In this document: positions 41,282 to 49,606 of the stretch, piece by piece
Numbering within the stretch: position 1 is the first letter of the stretch
Layout of the letters: every line of letters begins with the position of its first letter
Assembly: GCF_023093595.1 (NCBI RefSeq)
Contig: NZ_JALLIK010000098.1
Location: 18,206-82,205, forward strand
Length of the DNA stretch: 64,000 nucleotides
Origin: Thauera aromatica_A
GTDB lineage: Bacteria; Pseudomonadota; Gammaproteobacteria; Burkholderiales; Rhodocyclaceae
Direction of reading: 5' to 3'
Program-made: the position numbers and the translations under genes
The notes under the pieces: model-generated
Databases searched by the model: none
Told to the model about the DNA's origin: nothing
Seen by the model: only the letters and a program-made list of their open reading frames with translations

Positions 41282-42415
41282 TCAGCGTTCGAGCAGGATG
41301 CGCAGCATCCGGCGCAGCGGTTCGGCCGCCCCCCACAACAACTGGTCGCCGACGGTGAAGGCGCCGAGGTACTCGGGTCCCATCGCCATCTTGTGGAGCC
41401 GCCCGACCGGGACGGTCAGCGTGCCGGTGATCGCGGTCGGGGTCAGTTCGCGCTCGGTCGCCTCGCGCTCGTTGGGCACGACCTTCACCCATTGATTGCC
41501 GCCGGCGATGATCTCGCTGAGCTCGTCGAGCGGCACGTCCTTCTTCAGCTTGATCGTCAGCGCCTGCGAATGGCAGCGCATCGCGCCGATGCGCACGCAC
41601 AGGCCGTCGATCGGAATCGCGCCCGGAGTGCGGAAGGCCGGATTGCCGAGGATCTTGTTGCATTCGGCGCCGCCCTTCCATTCTTCCTTGCTCTGGCCGT
41701 GTTCGACCGGGACGTCGATCCACGGGATGAGGCTGCCGGCGAGCGGGGTGTTGCGGAAGTTCTTCTTCGGGAAGGCGTCTGAACGCATGGTCTCGGCGAC
41801 CTTGCGGTCGATTTCGAGGATCGCCGAGGCCGGGTCGGCGAGCAGGTCCTTGACCGAATCGTGGAGGGTGCCCATCTGGCTGATCAGCTCGCGCATGTTC
41901 TGCGCGCCGGCGCCCGAAGCGGCCTGGTAGGTCATCGCCGAGATCCACTCCACCAGGCCGTGGCGGAGCAGGCCGCCCAGGCCCATCAGCATCAGCGACA
42001 CGGTGCAGTTGCCGCCGATCCAGTTGCGCCCGCCCTTGGCCAGCGCGGCGTCGATGACGTTGCGGTTGACCGGGTCGAGGATGATCACCGCGTCGTCATT
42101 CATGCGCAGCGCCGATGCGGCGTCGATCCAGTGGCCGTTCCAGCCGGTGGCGCGCAGCTTGGGGAAGACTTCCTTGGTGTAGTCGCCGCCCTGGCAGGTG
42201 ATGACGATGTCGCAGGCCTTGAGCGCGTCGATGTCCGTCGCGTCCTGCAGCGGCGACGCCGCTTCCTTGCCGCCGAAGGACGGCGCCTTGCCGCCGGCGT
42301 TGGAGGTGGAGAAATACACCGGCTCGATGAAGGCGAAGTCGCCCTCTTCCACCATGCGCTGCATCAGCACGGAACCGACCATGCCACGCCAGCCGACCAG
42401 ACCGACTCGATTCAT
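41282..42415 (-). CDS. asd: aspartate-semialdehyde dehydrogenase
   Basis: A 377-residue NADPH enzyme of the aspartate pathway. It begins MNRVGLVGWRGMVGSVLMQRM (Rossmann motif), has the nucleophile Cys in GGNCTVSLML and the catalytic His region RIGAMRCHSQALTIKLK. Its length and type match the E. coli/proteobacterial class. ATG 42415 has AGAGAG 8 nt upstream; ATG 42421 (two residues longer) is the alternative. It follows leuB in the leu run. Confidence 0.96.
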   Translation of the reverse strand: MNRVGLVGWRGMVGSVLMQRMVEEGDFAFIEPVYFSTSNAGGKAPSFGGKEAASPLQDATDIDALKACDIVITCQGGDYTKEVFPKLRATGWNGHWIDAASALRMNDDAVIILDPVNRNVIDAALAKGGRNWIGGNCTVSLMLMGLGGLLRHGLVEWISAMTYQAASGAGAQNMRELISQMGTLHDSVKDLLADPASAILEIDRKVAETMRSDAFPKKNFRNTPLAGSLIPWIDVPVEHGQSKEEWKGGAECNKILGNPAFRTPGAIPIDGLCVRIGAMRCHSQALTIKLKKDVPLDELSEIIAGGNQWVKVVPNEREATERELTPTAITGTLTVPVGRLHKMAMGPEYLGAFTVGDQLLWGAAEPLRRMLRILLER

Positions 42416-42469
42416 GTTCATCACTCTCTACAGAAACGTTCTTCGAAAAACCTTTGCAGGTACGACAGC

Positions 42470-43534
42470 TTACAGTGCCGCGAGCACCGCGTCGCCCATC
42501 TCGCGCGTACCGACCTTGTTGGTGCCCGGCTCGAAAATATCGCCGGTGCGATAGCCCTGGGCGAGCACCTTCTTGACCGCATTTTCGATGCGCTGCGCGG
42601 CCGCTTCCTGATTGAAGGTATAGCGCAGCATCATCGCCGCCGAAAGGATGGTGGCGAGCGGGTTGGCAAGGTTCTTGCCAGCGATATCGGGCGCCGAGCC
42701 GTGCGAAGGCTCGTACAGGCCCTTGTTGTCGGCGTCGAGCGAGGCCGAGGGCAGCATCCCGATCGAACCGGTGAGCATCGAGGCCTCGTCCGACAGGATG
42801 TCGCCGAACATGTTGCCGGTGACCATCACGTCGAACTGCTTGGGCGCGCGCACGAGCTGCATCGCGGCATTGTCGACCAGCATGTGGCTGAGCTCGACGT
42901 CGGGGTAGTCCTTCGCCATCTCGTCGGCGATGTCGCGCCACAGCTGGGTGCACTCGAGCACGTTCATCTTGTCGACCGAGCACAGCTTCTTGCCGCGCTT
43001 TTGCGCCGCCTCGAACGCGACCTTGAGGATGCGGCGGATCTCGTACTCGGCGTAGATCATCGTGTTCCAGCCCACGCGCTGCGGCGTGCCCTCGACCTCG
43101 CGCGTCTCGATGCCGCGCGGCTGGCCGAAGTAGATGTCGCCGGTCAGCTCGCGCACGATCAGGATGTCCAGGCCGGCGACGATCTCGGGCTTGAGCGAGG
43201 AGGCGTTGGCGAGCTCCGGATACAGGATCGCCGGGCGCAGGTTGGCGAACAGGTTCAGATCCTTGCGGATGCCAAGCAGGCCGCGCTCCGGGCGCTGCTC
43301 GCGCGGCAGGGCGTCCCACTTCGGGCCGCCGACGGCGCCGAGCAGCACCGCGTCGGCCGCGCGTGCGAGCTTGCGGGTGGCTTCCGGATACGGGGTGCCG
43401 GTGGCATCCACCGCACAGCCGCCGAGCAGCGCCTCTTCCATTTCCAGCTTCAGGTCGAGCGCGTCGAGCACGCGCACGGCCTGCGCCATGATCTCGGGAC
43501 CGATGCCGTCACCCGGCAGCACGCAAATCTTCAT
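42470..43534 (-). CDS. leuB: 3-isopropylmalate dehydrogenase
   Basis: A 354-residue NAD-dependent enzyme of leucine synthesis. MKICVLPGDGIGPEIM at the start; substrate and metal residues are in the MTGNMFGDILSDEASM region, and HGSAPDIAGKNLANP is the family signature. It begins 50 nt after leuD and precedes asd. Confidence 0.97.
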   Translation of the reverse strand: MKICVLPGDGIGPEIMAQAVRVLDALDLKLEMEEALLGGCAVDATGTPYPEATRKLARAADAVLLGAVGGPKWDALPREQRPERGLLGIRKDLNLFANLRPAILYPELANASSLKPEIVAGLDILIVRELTGDIYFGQPRGIETREVEGTPQRVGWNTMIYAEYEIRRILKVAFEAAQKRGKKLCSVDKMNVLECTQLWRDIADEMAKDYPDVELSHMLVDNAAMQLVRAPKQFDVMVTGNMFGDILSDEASMLTGSIGMLPSASLDADNKGLYEPSHGSAPDIAGKNLANPLATILSAAMMLRYTFNQEAAAQRIENAVKKVLAQGYRTGDIFEPGTNKVGTREMGDAVLAAL

Positions 43535-43584
43535 CGGATCAACTTCCTTGTTTCGGTAAGCCCTGTCGTTGCAGGCGACGGGAC

Positions 43585-44223
43585 TCAGGCAAAATAATAG
43601 GGGTGTTCGGCGCGGCGGCGCTCTTCGAAGGCGCGGATCTTGTCGGCGTGGCGCAGCGTGAGGCCGATGTCGTCCCAGCCGTTCAACAGGCATTCCTTGC
43701 GGAAGGGGTCGATGTCGAAGGCGATCGACTTGCCGTCCGGGCGGGTGATGGTCTGCGCCGCGAGGTCGACCTTCAGGCGGTAGCCCGCGCTGGCCTCGCA
43801 CTGGCGGAACAGCGCGTCGACCTCGGCGGCGTCGAGCTTGATCGGCAGCAGACCGTTCTTGAAGCTGTTGTTGAAGAAGATGTCGGCAAAGCTGGGGCCG
43901 ATCAGGACGTGGAAACCGTAGTCTTCGAGCGCCCACGGCGCGTGCTCGCGCGAGCTGCCGCAGCCGAAGTTGTCGCGCGTGAGCAGGATCTGCGCGCCCT
44001 GGTAGCGCGCCTGGTTGAGCACGAAGTCCGGGTTCAGCGGACGCGCGCTGCAGTCCTGGCCGGGCTCACCGACGTCGAGGTAGCGCCACTCGTCGAAGGC
44101 ATTGGGGCCGAAGCCGCTGCGCTTGATCGACTTCAGGAACTGCTTGGGGATGATCGCGTCGGTATCGACGTTGGCGCGGTCGAGCGGCGCGACCAGGCCG
44201 TCGAGCGTGGTGAACGGTTTCAT
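43585..44223 (-). CDS. leuD: 3-isopropylmalate dehydratase small subunit
   Basis: A 212-residue subunit that forms isopropylmalate isomerase with LeuC. MKPFTTLDGLVAPLDRANVDTDAIIPKQF and the swivel-domain GCGSSREHAPWALEDYG are diagnostic. Its ATG overlaps the entericidin-like stop (TAATG), so translation is coupled to that small gene rather than to leuC directly. Confidence 0.97.
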   Translation of the reverse strand: MKPFTTLDGLVAPLDRANVDTDAIIPKQFLKSIKRSGFGPNAFDEWRYLDVGEPGQDCSARPLNPDFVLNQARYQGAQILLTRDNFGCGSSREHAPWALEDYGFHVLIGPSFADIFFNNSFKNGLLPIKLDAAEVDALFRQCEASAGYRLKVDLAAQTITRPDGKSIAFDIDPFRKECLLNGWDDIGLTLRHADKIRAFEERRRAEHPYYFA

Positions 44224-44351
44224 TACTTGACTGCCCTCTGGATGGCCTCGCCACCCTTTTCGATGTCCTTGCCGACGCCCTGCACGGTGTTGCAGGCGAT
44301 GGAGACGAAGCCGGCGACGAGCGCAGCGGCGATCAGTGCGAGTTTGTTCAT
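44223..44351 (-). CDS. entericidin A/B family small lipoprotein
   Basis: A 42-residue protein: signal peptide MNKLALIAAALVAGFVSIAC and then NTVQGVGKDIEKGGEAIQRA, the entericidin pattern (compare E. coli EcnB, CNTTRGVGEDI). Cys20 should be lipidated, though SIAC is a weak lipobox. Entericidins are a small toxin/antidote lipoprotein pair linked to stationary-phase lysis; here there is a single copy and no adjacent antidote. It lies 29 nt after leuC and overlaps leuD by one base, inside the leu operon, so it should be expressed with leucine synthesis genes. Confidence 0.85.
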   Translation of the reverse strand: MNKLALIAAALVAGFVSIACNTVQGVGKDIEKGGEAIQRAVK

Positions 44352-44380
44352 GGCATTCTCCGGAAGCTGGAATGCGGTGC

Positions 44381-45790
44381 TCAGGCCAGCGTGCGCACGT
44401 CGGTGAAGCGCCCGGTCACCGCGGCCGCGGCGGCCATCGCCGGACTGACGAGGTGGGTCCGCCCGCCCGCGCCCTGACGGCCTTCGAAGTTGCGGTTCGA
44501 GGTCGAGGCGCAGCGCTCGCCCGGTTCCAGGCGGTCGGCGTTCATCGCCAGGCACATCGAACAGCCCGGTTCGCGCCACTCGAAGCCGGCGGCGAGAAAG
44601 ATCTCGTGCAGGCCTTCCGCTTCGGCCTGGCGCTTGACCAGGCCCGAGCCCGGCACCACCAGTACGCGGCGGACGCTGGCCGCCTTGCTGCGCCCTTTCG
44701 CCACTGCGGCCGCTTCGCGCAGGTCTTCGATGCGCGAGTTGGTGCACGAGCCGATGAAGACCTGATCGACCGCGATCTCGGTGATCGGCGTATTCGGGGC
44801 CAGTCCCATGTATTTCAGCGCGCGCTCGATGCCCTCGCGCCGCACCGGGTCGGCAACCGCGGCGGGGTCGGGGACGCACCCATCGATGGAAGTGACCATT
44901 TCCGGCGAGGTTCCCCAGGTGACCTGGGGCTGGATGTCCTCGGCCCGCAGCCCGACGACCTTGTCGAACTGCGCCCCGTCGTCGCTCTTCAGCGTACGCC
45001 AGTAGGCCACGGCCTGGTCCCAGGTTTCGCCCTGCGGCGAGAAGGGGCGATCCTTCAGGTAGGCGATCGTGGTTTCATCGACGCCGACCAGCCCGGCGCG
45101 GGCGCCGGCCTCGATCGCCATGTTGCAGACCGTCATCCGCCCTTCCATCGACAGCGCGCGGATCGCGCTGCCGCCGAATTCGATCGCGTAGCCGGTGCCG
45201 CCGGCGGTGCCGATCCGGCCGATGATGGCGAGCACCACGTCCTTGGCGGTGACGCCGCGGCCGAGTTCGCCGTCGACTTTCACCAGCATGGTCTTCGACT
45301 TTTTCTGCAGCAGGCACTGGGTGGCGAGCACGTGCTCGACCTCGGAGGTGCCGATGCCGTGCGCCAGACAGGCGAAGGCACCGTGGGTGGACGTGTGGGA
45401 GTCGCCACAGACCACGGTCATGCCCGGCAGGGTGGCGCCGTTCTCCGGTCCGATCACGTGCACGATGCCCTGGCGGGCGTCCTTGAACGGGAAATAAGCC
45501 AGCGCGCCGACGGCGCGGATATTGGCGTCCAGCGTCTCGACCTGCTGGCGCGACACCGGATCCTGGATGCCTTGCTCCCAGTGGTCGGTGGGCGTGTTGT
45601 GGTCGGCGGTGGCGACGATGGAACGGATCCGCCACGGCTTGCGTCCGGCCAGCTTGAGCCCTTCGAAAGCCTGCGGGCTGGTCACTTCATGCACCAGATG
45701 GCGGTCGATGTAGATCAGCGCCGTGCCGTCGGCTTCCTGGTGGACGACATGACTGGACCAGAGCTTTTCGTACAGCGTTTGCACTTGCAT
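44381..45790 (-). CDS. leuC: 3-isopropylmalate dehydratase large subunit
   Basis: A 469-residue [4Fe-4S] aconitase-family subunit. Cluster ligands are in FIGSCTNSRIEDL and GCSMCLAMN; VVCGDSHTSTHGAFACLAHGIG is the family signature. ATG 45790 begins MQVQTLYEKLWSSHVV. The 79-nt gap to the upstream protease gene is too short for a typical leu leader peptide, and none is visible. Confidence 0.97.
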   Translation of the reverse strand: MQVQTLYEKLWSSHVVHQEADGTALIYIDRHLVHEVTSPQAFEGLKLAGRKPWRIRSIVATADHNTPTDHWEQGIQDPVSRQQVETLDANIRAVGALAYFPFKDARQGIVHVIGPENGATLPGMTVVCGDSHTSTHGAFACLAHGIGTSEVEHVLATQCLLQKKSKTMLVKVDGELGRGVTAKDVVLAIIGRIGTAGGTGYAIEFGGSAIRALSMEGRMTVCNMAIEAGARAGLVGVDETTIAYLKDRPFSPQGETWDQAVAYWRTLKSDDGAQFDKVVGLRAEDIQPQVTWGTSPEMVTSIDGCVPDPAAVADPVRREGIERALKYMGLAPNTPITEIAVDQVFIGSCTNSRIEDLREAAAVAKGRSKAASVRRVLVVPGSGLVKRQAEAEGLHEIFLAAGFEWREPGCSMCLAMNADRLEPGERCASTSNRNFEGRQGAGGRTHLVSPAMAAAAAVTGRFTDVRTLA

Positions 45791-45869
45791 CCCGTGAATT
45801 CCACGTCAACAAAAGAGAAAGATTATTTCACAAAGCCCGCAAGACTGAACAGCGGATCGCACATCCGGG

Positions 45870-46685
45870 TCAGCGCCTGGCGGACTGGTAGAGCGGCATC
45901 ACCCGCGCGGCGTAGTCGGCGAGATCGCGCTGGCGGTTGGCGTGCGAAGGATGGGTGGACAGCCACTGCGGCGGAGCTCCCGCCGATCGGGTCGCCATCT
46001 TGTCCCACAGCGTCACTGCGGCGCGGGGATCGTAGGCCGCGCGCGCGGCCAGCTCGACGCCGATGCGGTCGGCCTCGACTTCATGCTCGCGCGAGTTGGG
46101 CAGCTCGAACGTGACCTTGGCCACCGTGCCCATCAGTTCCTGCCCCACCTGCCCCACGCCGAGCAAGGCCCCGGCCACGGAAATCCCCAACCCGGTCGCC
46201 ATCGATTTCGATACCTGTTCGCGCACATGCTCGCGCAGCGCGTGGGCGATCTCGTGCCCCATCACCGCCGCGATCTCGTCGTCGGTCAGGCGCAGGCGCT
46301 CGATCAGGCCGGTGTTGATCGCCATCTTCCCTCCCGCCATGCACCAGGCGTTGAGTTCGTCGGACGACAGCACATTGGCTTCCCATTGCCAGGACGGCGC
46401 ATCCTGGCGGAACGCCCGGGTCTGCACCGTCAGCCGCGAGACGATGTGCCGCACGCGCCGGACCGTGGCGGGTTCGCGGTTGAGGGTGTTCTTGCGCCGC
46501 GCCTCGGCGAGCAGTTCCTGATACTGCTGGGCCGAGGCCTGCTCCACGTCCTGCGCCGACACCATCATCAGTTGCGAGCGCTGCACCCCGACCGCTCCAC
46601 CACCGGTGGTCTGCACCGTCTGACAGGCCACCGTGATCGTCGCCGCCAGCAGGGCCGGCAGCATCGTCCCGAACATCTTCTTCAT
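45870..46685 (-). CDS. M48 family metalloprotease, probable lipoprotein
   Basis: A 271-residue protein with a signal peptide and a possible lipidation Cys21 (TVAC). The zinc motif HEIAH is at residues 144-148, with a downstream glutamate in EHEVEADRIGVE near residue 196. This resembles LoiP/YggG and other small envelope M48 proteases involved in outer-membrane quality control. The substrate is not known. The start ATG 46685 follows AGGGGTG. It sits between the MFS gene and leuC on the same strand. Confidence 0.9.
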   Translation of the reverse strand: MKKMFGTMLPALLAATITVACQTVQTTGGGAVGVQRSQLMMVSAQDVEQASAQQYQELLAEARRKNTLNREPATVRRVRHIVSRLTVQTRAFRQDAPSWQWEANVLSSDELNAWCMAGGKMAINTGLIERLRLTDDEIAAVMGHEIAHALREHVREQVSKSMATGLGISVAGALLGVGQVGQELMGTVAKVTFELPNSREHEVEADRIGVELAARAAYDPRAAVTLWDKMATRSAGAPPQWLSTHPSHANRQRDLADYAARVMPLYQSARR

Positions 46686-46700
46686 CACCCCTGCTTCTCC

Positions 46701-47861
46701 TCATTCAATGCCGTTCGCGTCGTGCCCGCTCGCACTGCGCCAGCCCAGCAACAGCCACAACAACCCGGCGAGCGCGAAAACCGAACCCAGAGTGTAGGTC
46801 CATGCGGCGCCGAGCGCTTCCCAGGTATAGCCGCTGATCAGCCCGCCGAGCATGCCGCCGGCACCGAACGACAAGCTGCCGTACAGCGCCTGCCCGCGGG
46901 ATTGGAGCCGCCCCGGAAACCACAAGTTCACCACCGCGATCGCCGCCGCATGGTAGGCACCGAACGTCGCACCATGCAGCAGCTGCGCCACCAGCAGGAG
47001 TCCGAGGCTGTCCGCCCCCCAGCCGATCATCACGAAGCGGAACACGGCGCAGGCGAAGGCGAAGAGCAGGATCGAACGCAGCGCGAAACGCTTCATGATG
47101 CGCGGCATCAGCATGAACACCGCGATTTCGGCGAGTACGCCCAGCGTCCACATCCAGCCCACCAGCGCCTTGCCGTAGCCGTGCTCGACCAGGAAGATCG
47201 AGTAGAACACGTACAGCGCACCGTGCGCCGCCGACATCAGGAAGCAGGCGCCGAGCAGGGCCTGCACCTGGGGACGGCGCAGGACCTCGCCGAGGCGAAC
47301 GGATTCGTGCTGCAGCGGCGGACGCTCGGCCTCGGGCAGGGCCAGCGCACAGGCGAAGATGCCGCCCAGGATCGCGGCCGTGGCCCACAGCACGGCCTTG
47401 ATCGGCACATGGTCGAGCAGATGGCCGAGGGCGAGCACGGCGGCGATGAATCCGACCGAGCCCCAGACCCGGATGCTGCCGTAGCGATGCCCATCCCCCC
47501 CCAGGTGCGAGAAGGTGAGCCCTTCGGCAAGCGGCAGGGCGGCGCTCCAGAAAAAAGCCATCAGCGCCATCGCTGCGAACAGCCCGGCGAACTCGGTCGT
47601 GATGAAGAACACGGAAAACCCGGCCAGGCTCGCCAGTGCCGACAGGCGCACGATCGCCAGGCGCATTCCCAGGCGCTCGGCCAGCCAGCCCCACAGGTTG
47701 GGTGCGAGCACCCGCATCAGTTGCATCAGCGACATCAACAAGGCGATGTCGGTGGCAGTGAGCGCGATCGACTGCAGATAGAGGGTGAAGTACGGCGAGA
47801 ACGCGCCGACGAAGGCGAAGTAGAAAAAGTAGTACGCCGACAGGCGCCAGTAGGGAATCAT
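46701..47861 (-). CDS. MFS transporter, HcaT/phenylpropionate-permease-like
   Basis: A 386-residue transporter with about twelve membrane segments. It begins MIPYWRLSAYYFFYFAFVGAFSPYFTLYL, the pattern of the PPP/HcaT (and nucleoside/oligosaccharide symporter-like) branch. The loop 2-3 signature is weak. The substrate cannot be read from the sequence, and no catabolic genes are adjacent. A TTG 6 nt upstream is less likely than ATG 47861. It lies 15 nt before the M48 protease gene and 155 nt after aroC. Confidence 0.85.
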   Translation of the reverse strand: MIPYWRLSAYYFFYFAFVGAFSPYFTLYLQSIALTATDIALLMSLMQLMRVLAPNLWGWLAERLGMRLAIVRLSALASLAGFSVFFITTEFAGLFAAMALMAFFWSAALPLAEGLTFSHLGGDGHRYGSIRVWGSVGFIAAVLALGHLLDHVPIKAVLWATAAILGGIFACALALPEAERPPLQHESVRLGEVLRRPQVQALLGACFLMSAAHGALYVFYSIFLVEHGYGKALVGWMWTLGVLAEIAVFMLMPRIMKRFALRSILLFAFACAVFRFVMIGWGADSLGLLLVAQLLHGATFGAYHAAAIAVVNLWFPGRLQSRGQALYGSLSFGAGGMLGGLISGYTWEALGAAWTYTLGSVFALAGLLWLLLGWRSASGHDANGIE

Positions 47862-48016
47862 CGTCAAGACTGCATTCGAACCCGGATGGAGAGGCGGCGC
47901 GGAGCGGCTCCGGGCCCACCGATCGGCGACACAGCGGCATCACCCGCTTTCACCGCACTCCTGGCGGCCGCTGCGGACGGGCCCGGAAAGCCTGGGCGCG
48001 GGCTGCGGCGGCGAGC

Positions 48017-49147
48017 TCAGCGCGGCGAAGGCAGGCGCTGGCGGCCCTGCGGCGCGAGCGCGGCGATCCGCGGCGTGGCCGATTCGACATCGCCGCACTG
48101 GGCGCGGTGGCGCAGCGCGTGGTCGATCAGCACCAGCGCCAGCATCGCCTCGGCGATCGGCGTGGCGCGGATGCCGACACAGGGGTCGTGGCGGCCGTGG
48201 GTGTTGACGATCACCGGATTGCCGCTGCGATCGATCGAGCGACGGTCCAGGCGGATGCTGGAGGTCGGCTTGATCGCGATGCTGGCGAGGATGTCCTGCC
48301 CGGTGGAAATCCCGCCGAGCACGCCGCCGGCATGGTTGGAAAGGAAGCCTTCGGGTGTCATCTCGTCGCTGTGCTCGGTGCCATGCTGGAGCACCGAGCG
48401 GAAGCCGGCGCCGATCTCGACCCCCTTGACCGCATTGATCCCCATCATCGCCCAGGCGATGTCGGCATCCAGACGGTCGTACACCGGCTCGCCCCAGCCC
48501 GCCGGCACGCCGCTGGCGACGACCTCGAGGCGGGCGCCGATCGAGTCGCCCGACTTGCGCAGCTCATCCATGTAGGCTTCGAGCTGCGGCACGATCGCGG
48601 CATTGGGCGCGAAGAAGGGATTGCCGGCGACTTCGTCCCAGGACACGAAGGGGATCTCGATCGGCCCGAGCGCGCTCATGCAGGCGCGGATCTCGATGCC
48701 GTAGCGTTCGCGCAGCCATTTGCGCGCGATCGCGCCGGCGGCGACCCGGACCGCGGTTTCGCGCGCCGACGCCCGGCCGCCGCCACGGTAGTCGCGCAAC
48801 CCGTATTTCTGCTGGTAGGCATAGTCCGCATGGCCGGGGCGGAACGTGTCGGCGATGTTGCCGTAGTCGTGCGAACGCTGATCCTGGTTGCGGATCAGGA
48901 GCGCGATCGGCGTGCCCGTGGTAACGCCGTCGAACACGCCGGAGAGGATTTCCACCGTGTCCGGCTCGCGGCGCTGGGTGACGTGGCGTGAGGTGCCGGG
49001 CTTGCGCCGGTCGAGCTCGGCCTGGATGTCGGTCACGCCGAGCGCCAGCCCCGGCGGACAGCCGTCGACCACGCAACCGATCGCCGGACCGTGGGATTCG
49101 CCAAATGAAGTGACGGTGAAGAGCGTGCCGAGAGTGCTGCCGGACAT
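48017..49147 (-). CDS. aroC: chorismate synthase
   Basis: A 376-residue FMN-dependent enzyme for the last step of the shikimate pathway. MSGSTLGTLFTVTSFGESHGPAIGCVVDG, GGGRASARETAVRVAAGA and the C-terminal HGRHDPCVGIRATPIAEAM are its three signatures. With aroA in the same window this gives two of the late common-pathway genes. It is followed by the MFS gene on the same strand. Confidence 0.98.
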   Translation of the reverse strand: MSGSTLGTLFTVTSFGESHGPAIGCVVDGCPPGLALGVTDIQAELDRRKPGTSRHVTQRREPDTVEILSGVFDGVTTGTPIALLIRNQDQRSHDYGNIADTFRPGHADYAYQQKYGLRDYRGGGRASARETAVRVAAGAIARKWLRERYGIEIRACMSALGPIEIPFVSWDEVAGNPFFAPNAAIVPQLEAYMDELRKSGDSIGARLEVVASGVPAGWGEPVYDRLDADIAWAMMGINAVKGVEIGAGFRSVLQHGTEHSDEMTPEGFLSNHAGGVLGGISTGQDILASIAIKPTSSIRLDRRSIDRSGNPVIVNTHGRHDPCVGIRATPIAEAMLALVLIDHALRHRAQCGDVESATPRIAALAPQGRQRLPSPR

Positions 49148-49288
49148 GAGAAGACTCGCCTGTAGGCCGCCGCCGCCATCCCGGGGAAGGCGTGCGCGGC
49201 GGCGCGGAAACGTCGGGAAGGAACGCGGCCGAGTTTATCACGGCCCCTTCTCTTCGGCCGGCACACGAAACGGGCATGCCCCGCGCCG

Positions 49289-49606
49289 TCAGTGGAAAAA
49301 GCGCTCCAGCCGTTCGAACACCTCGTGCTCGGTGCCGTGCCGGCGCACGGTGAGGACATCTTCGAGCTTTTCGAGCTGGCGGACCATCTGCTCCAGGCGC
49401 AGATCCTCGAACACCAGCAGCCAGATGCGCGAGCGCCGGCCGTCGGATACCGGCATGCACAGGATCCCCTCGACGTTGAAGGCACGGCGGGCGAAAAGAT
49501 TGCAGATGTGGCTCATCACCCCGGGATGGTTGTTCACGTCCAGCTCGAGGACGACTTTGGCATAACCCGCCTGGGGCAGGGGGTCGGCAACCTGTTCGAT
49601 CATCAT
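49289..49606 (-). CDS. ilvN: acetolactate synthase small (regulatory) subunit
   Basis: A 105-residue protein with one ACT domain (VVLELDVNNHPGVMSHICNLFARRAFNVEGI) that binds valine for feedback control. The short length matches IlvN of AHAS I rather than the longer IlvH of AHAS III. It overlaps the ilvB stop (TGATG). It is the last gene of the leader-ilvB-ilvN unit. Confidence 0.93.
   Translation of the reverse strand: MMIEQVADPLPQAGYAKVVLELDVNNHPGVMSHICNLFARRAFNVEGILCMPVSDGRRSRIWLLVFEDLRLEQMVRQLEKLEDVLTVRRHGTEHEVFERLERFFH

Noticed and set aside
45791..45869. Leucine leader peptide before leuC
   Set aside because: The 79-nt gap has no ATG-started frame with a run of leucine codons and no terminator hairpin.
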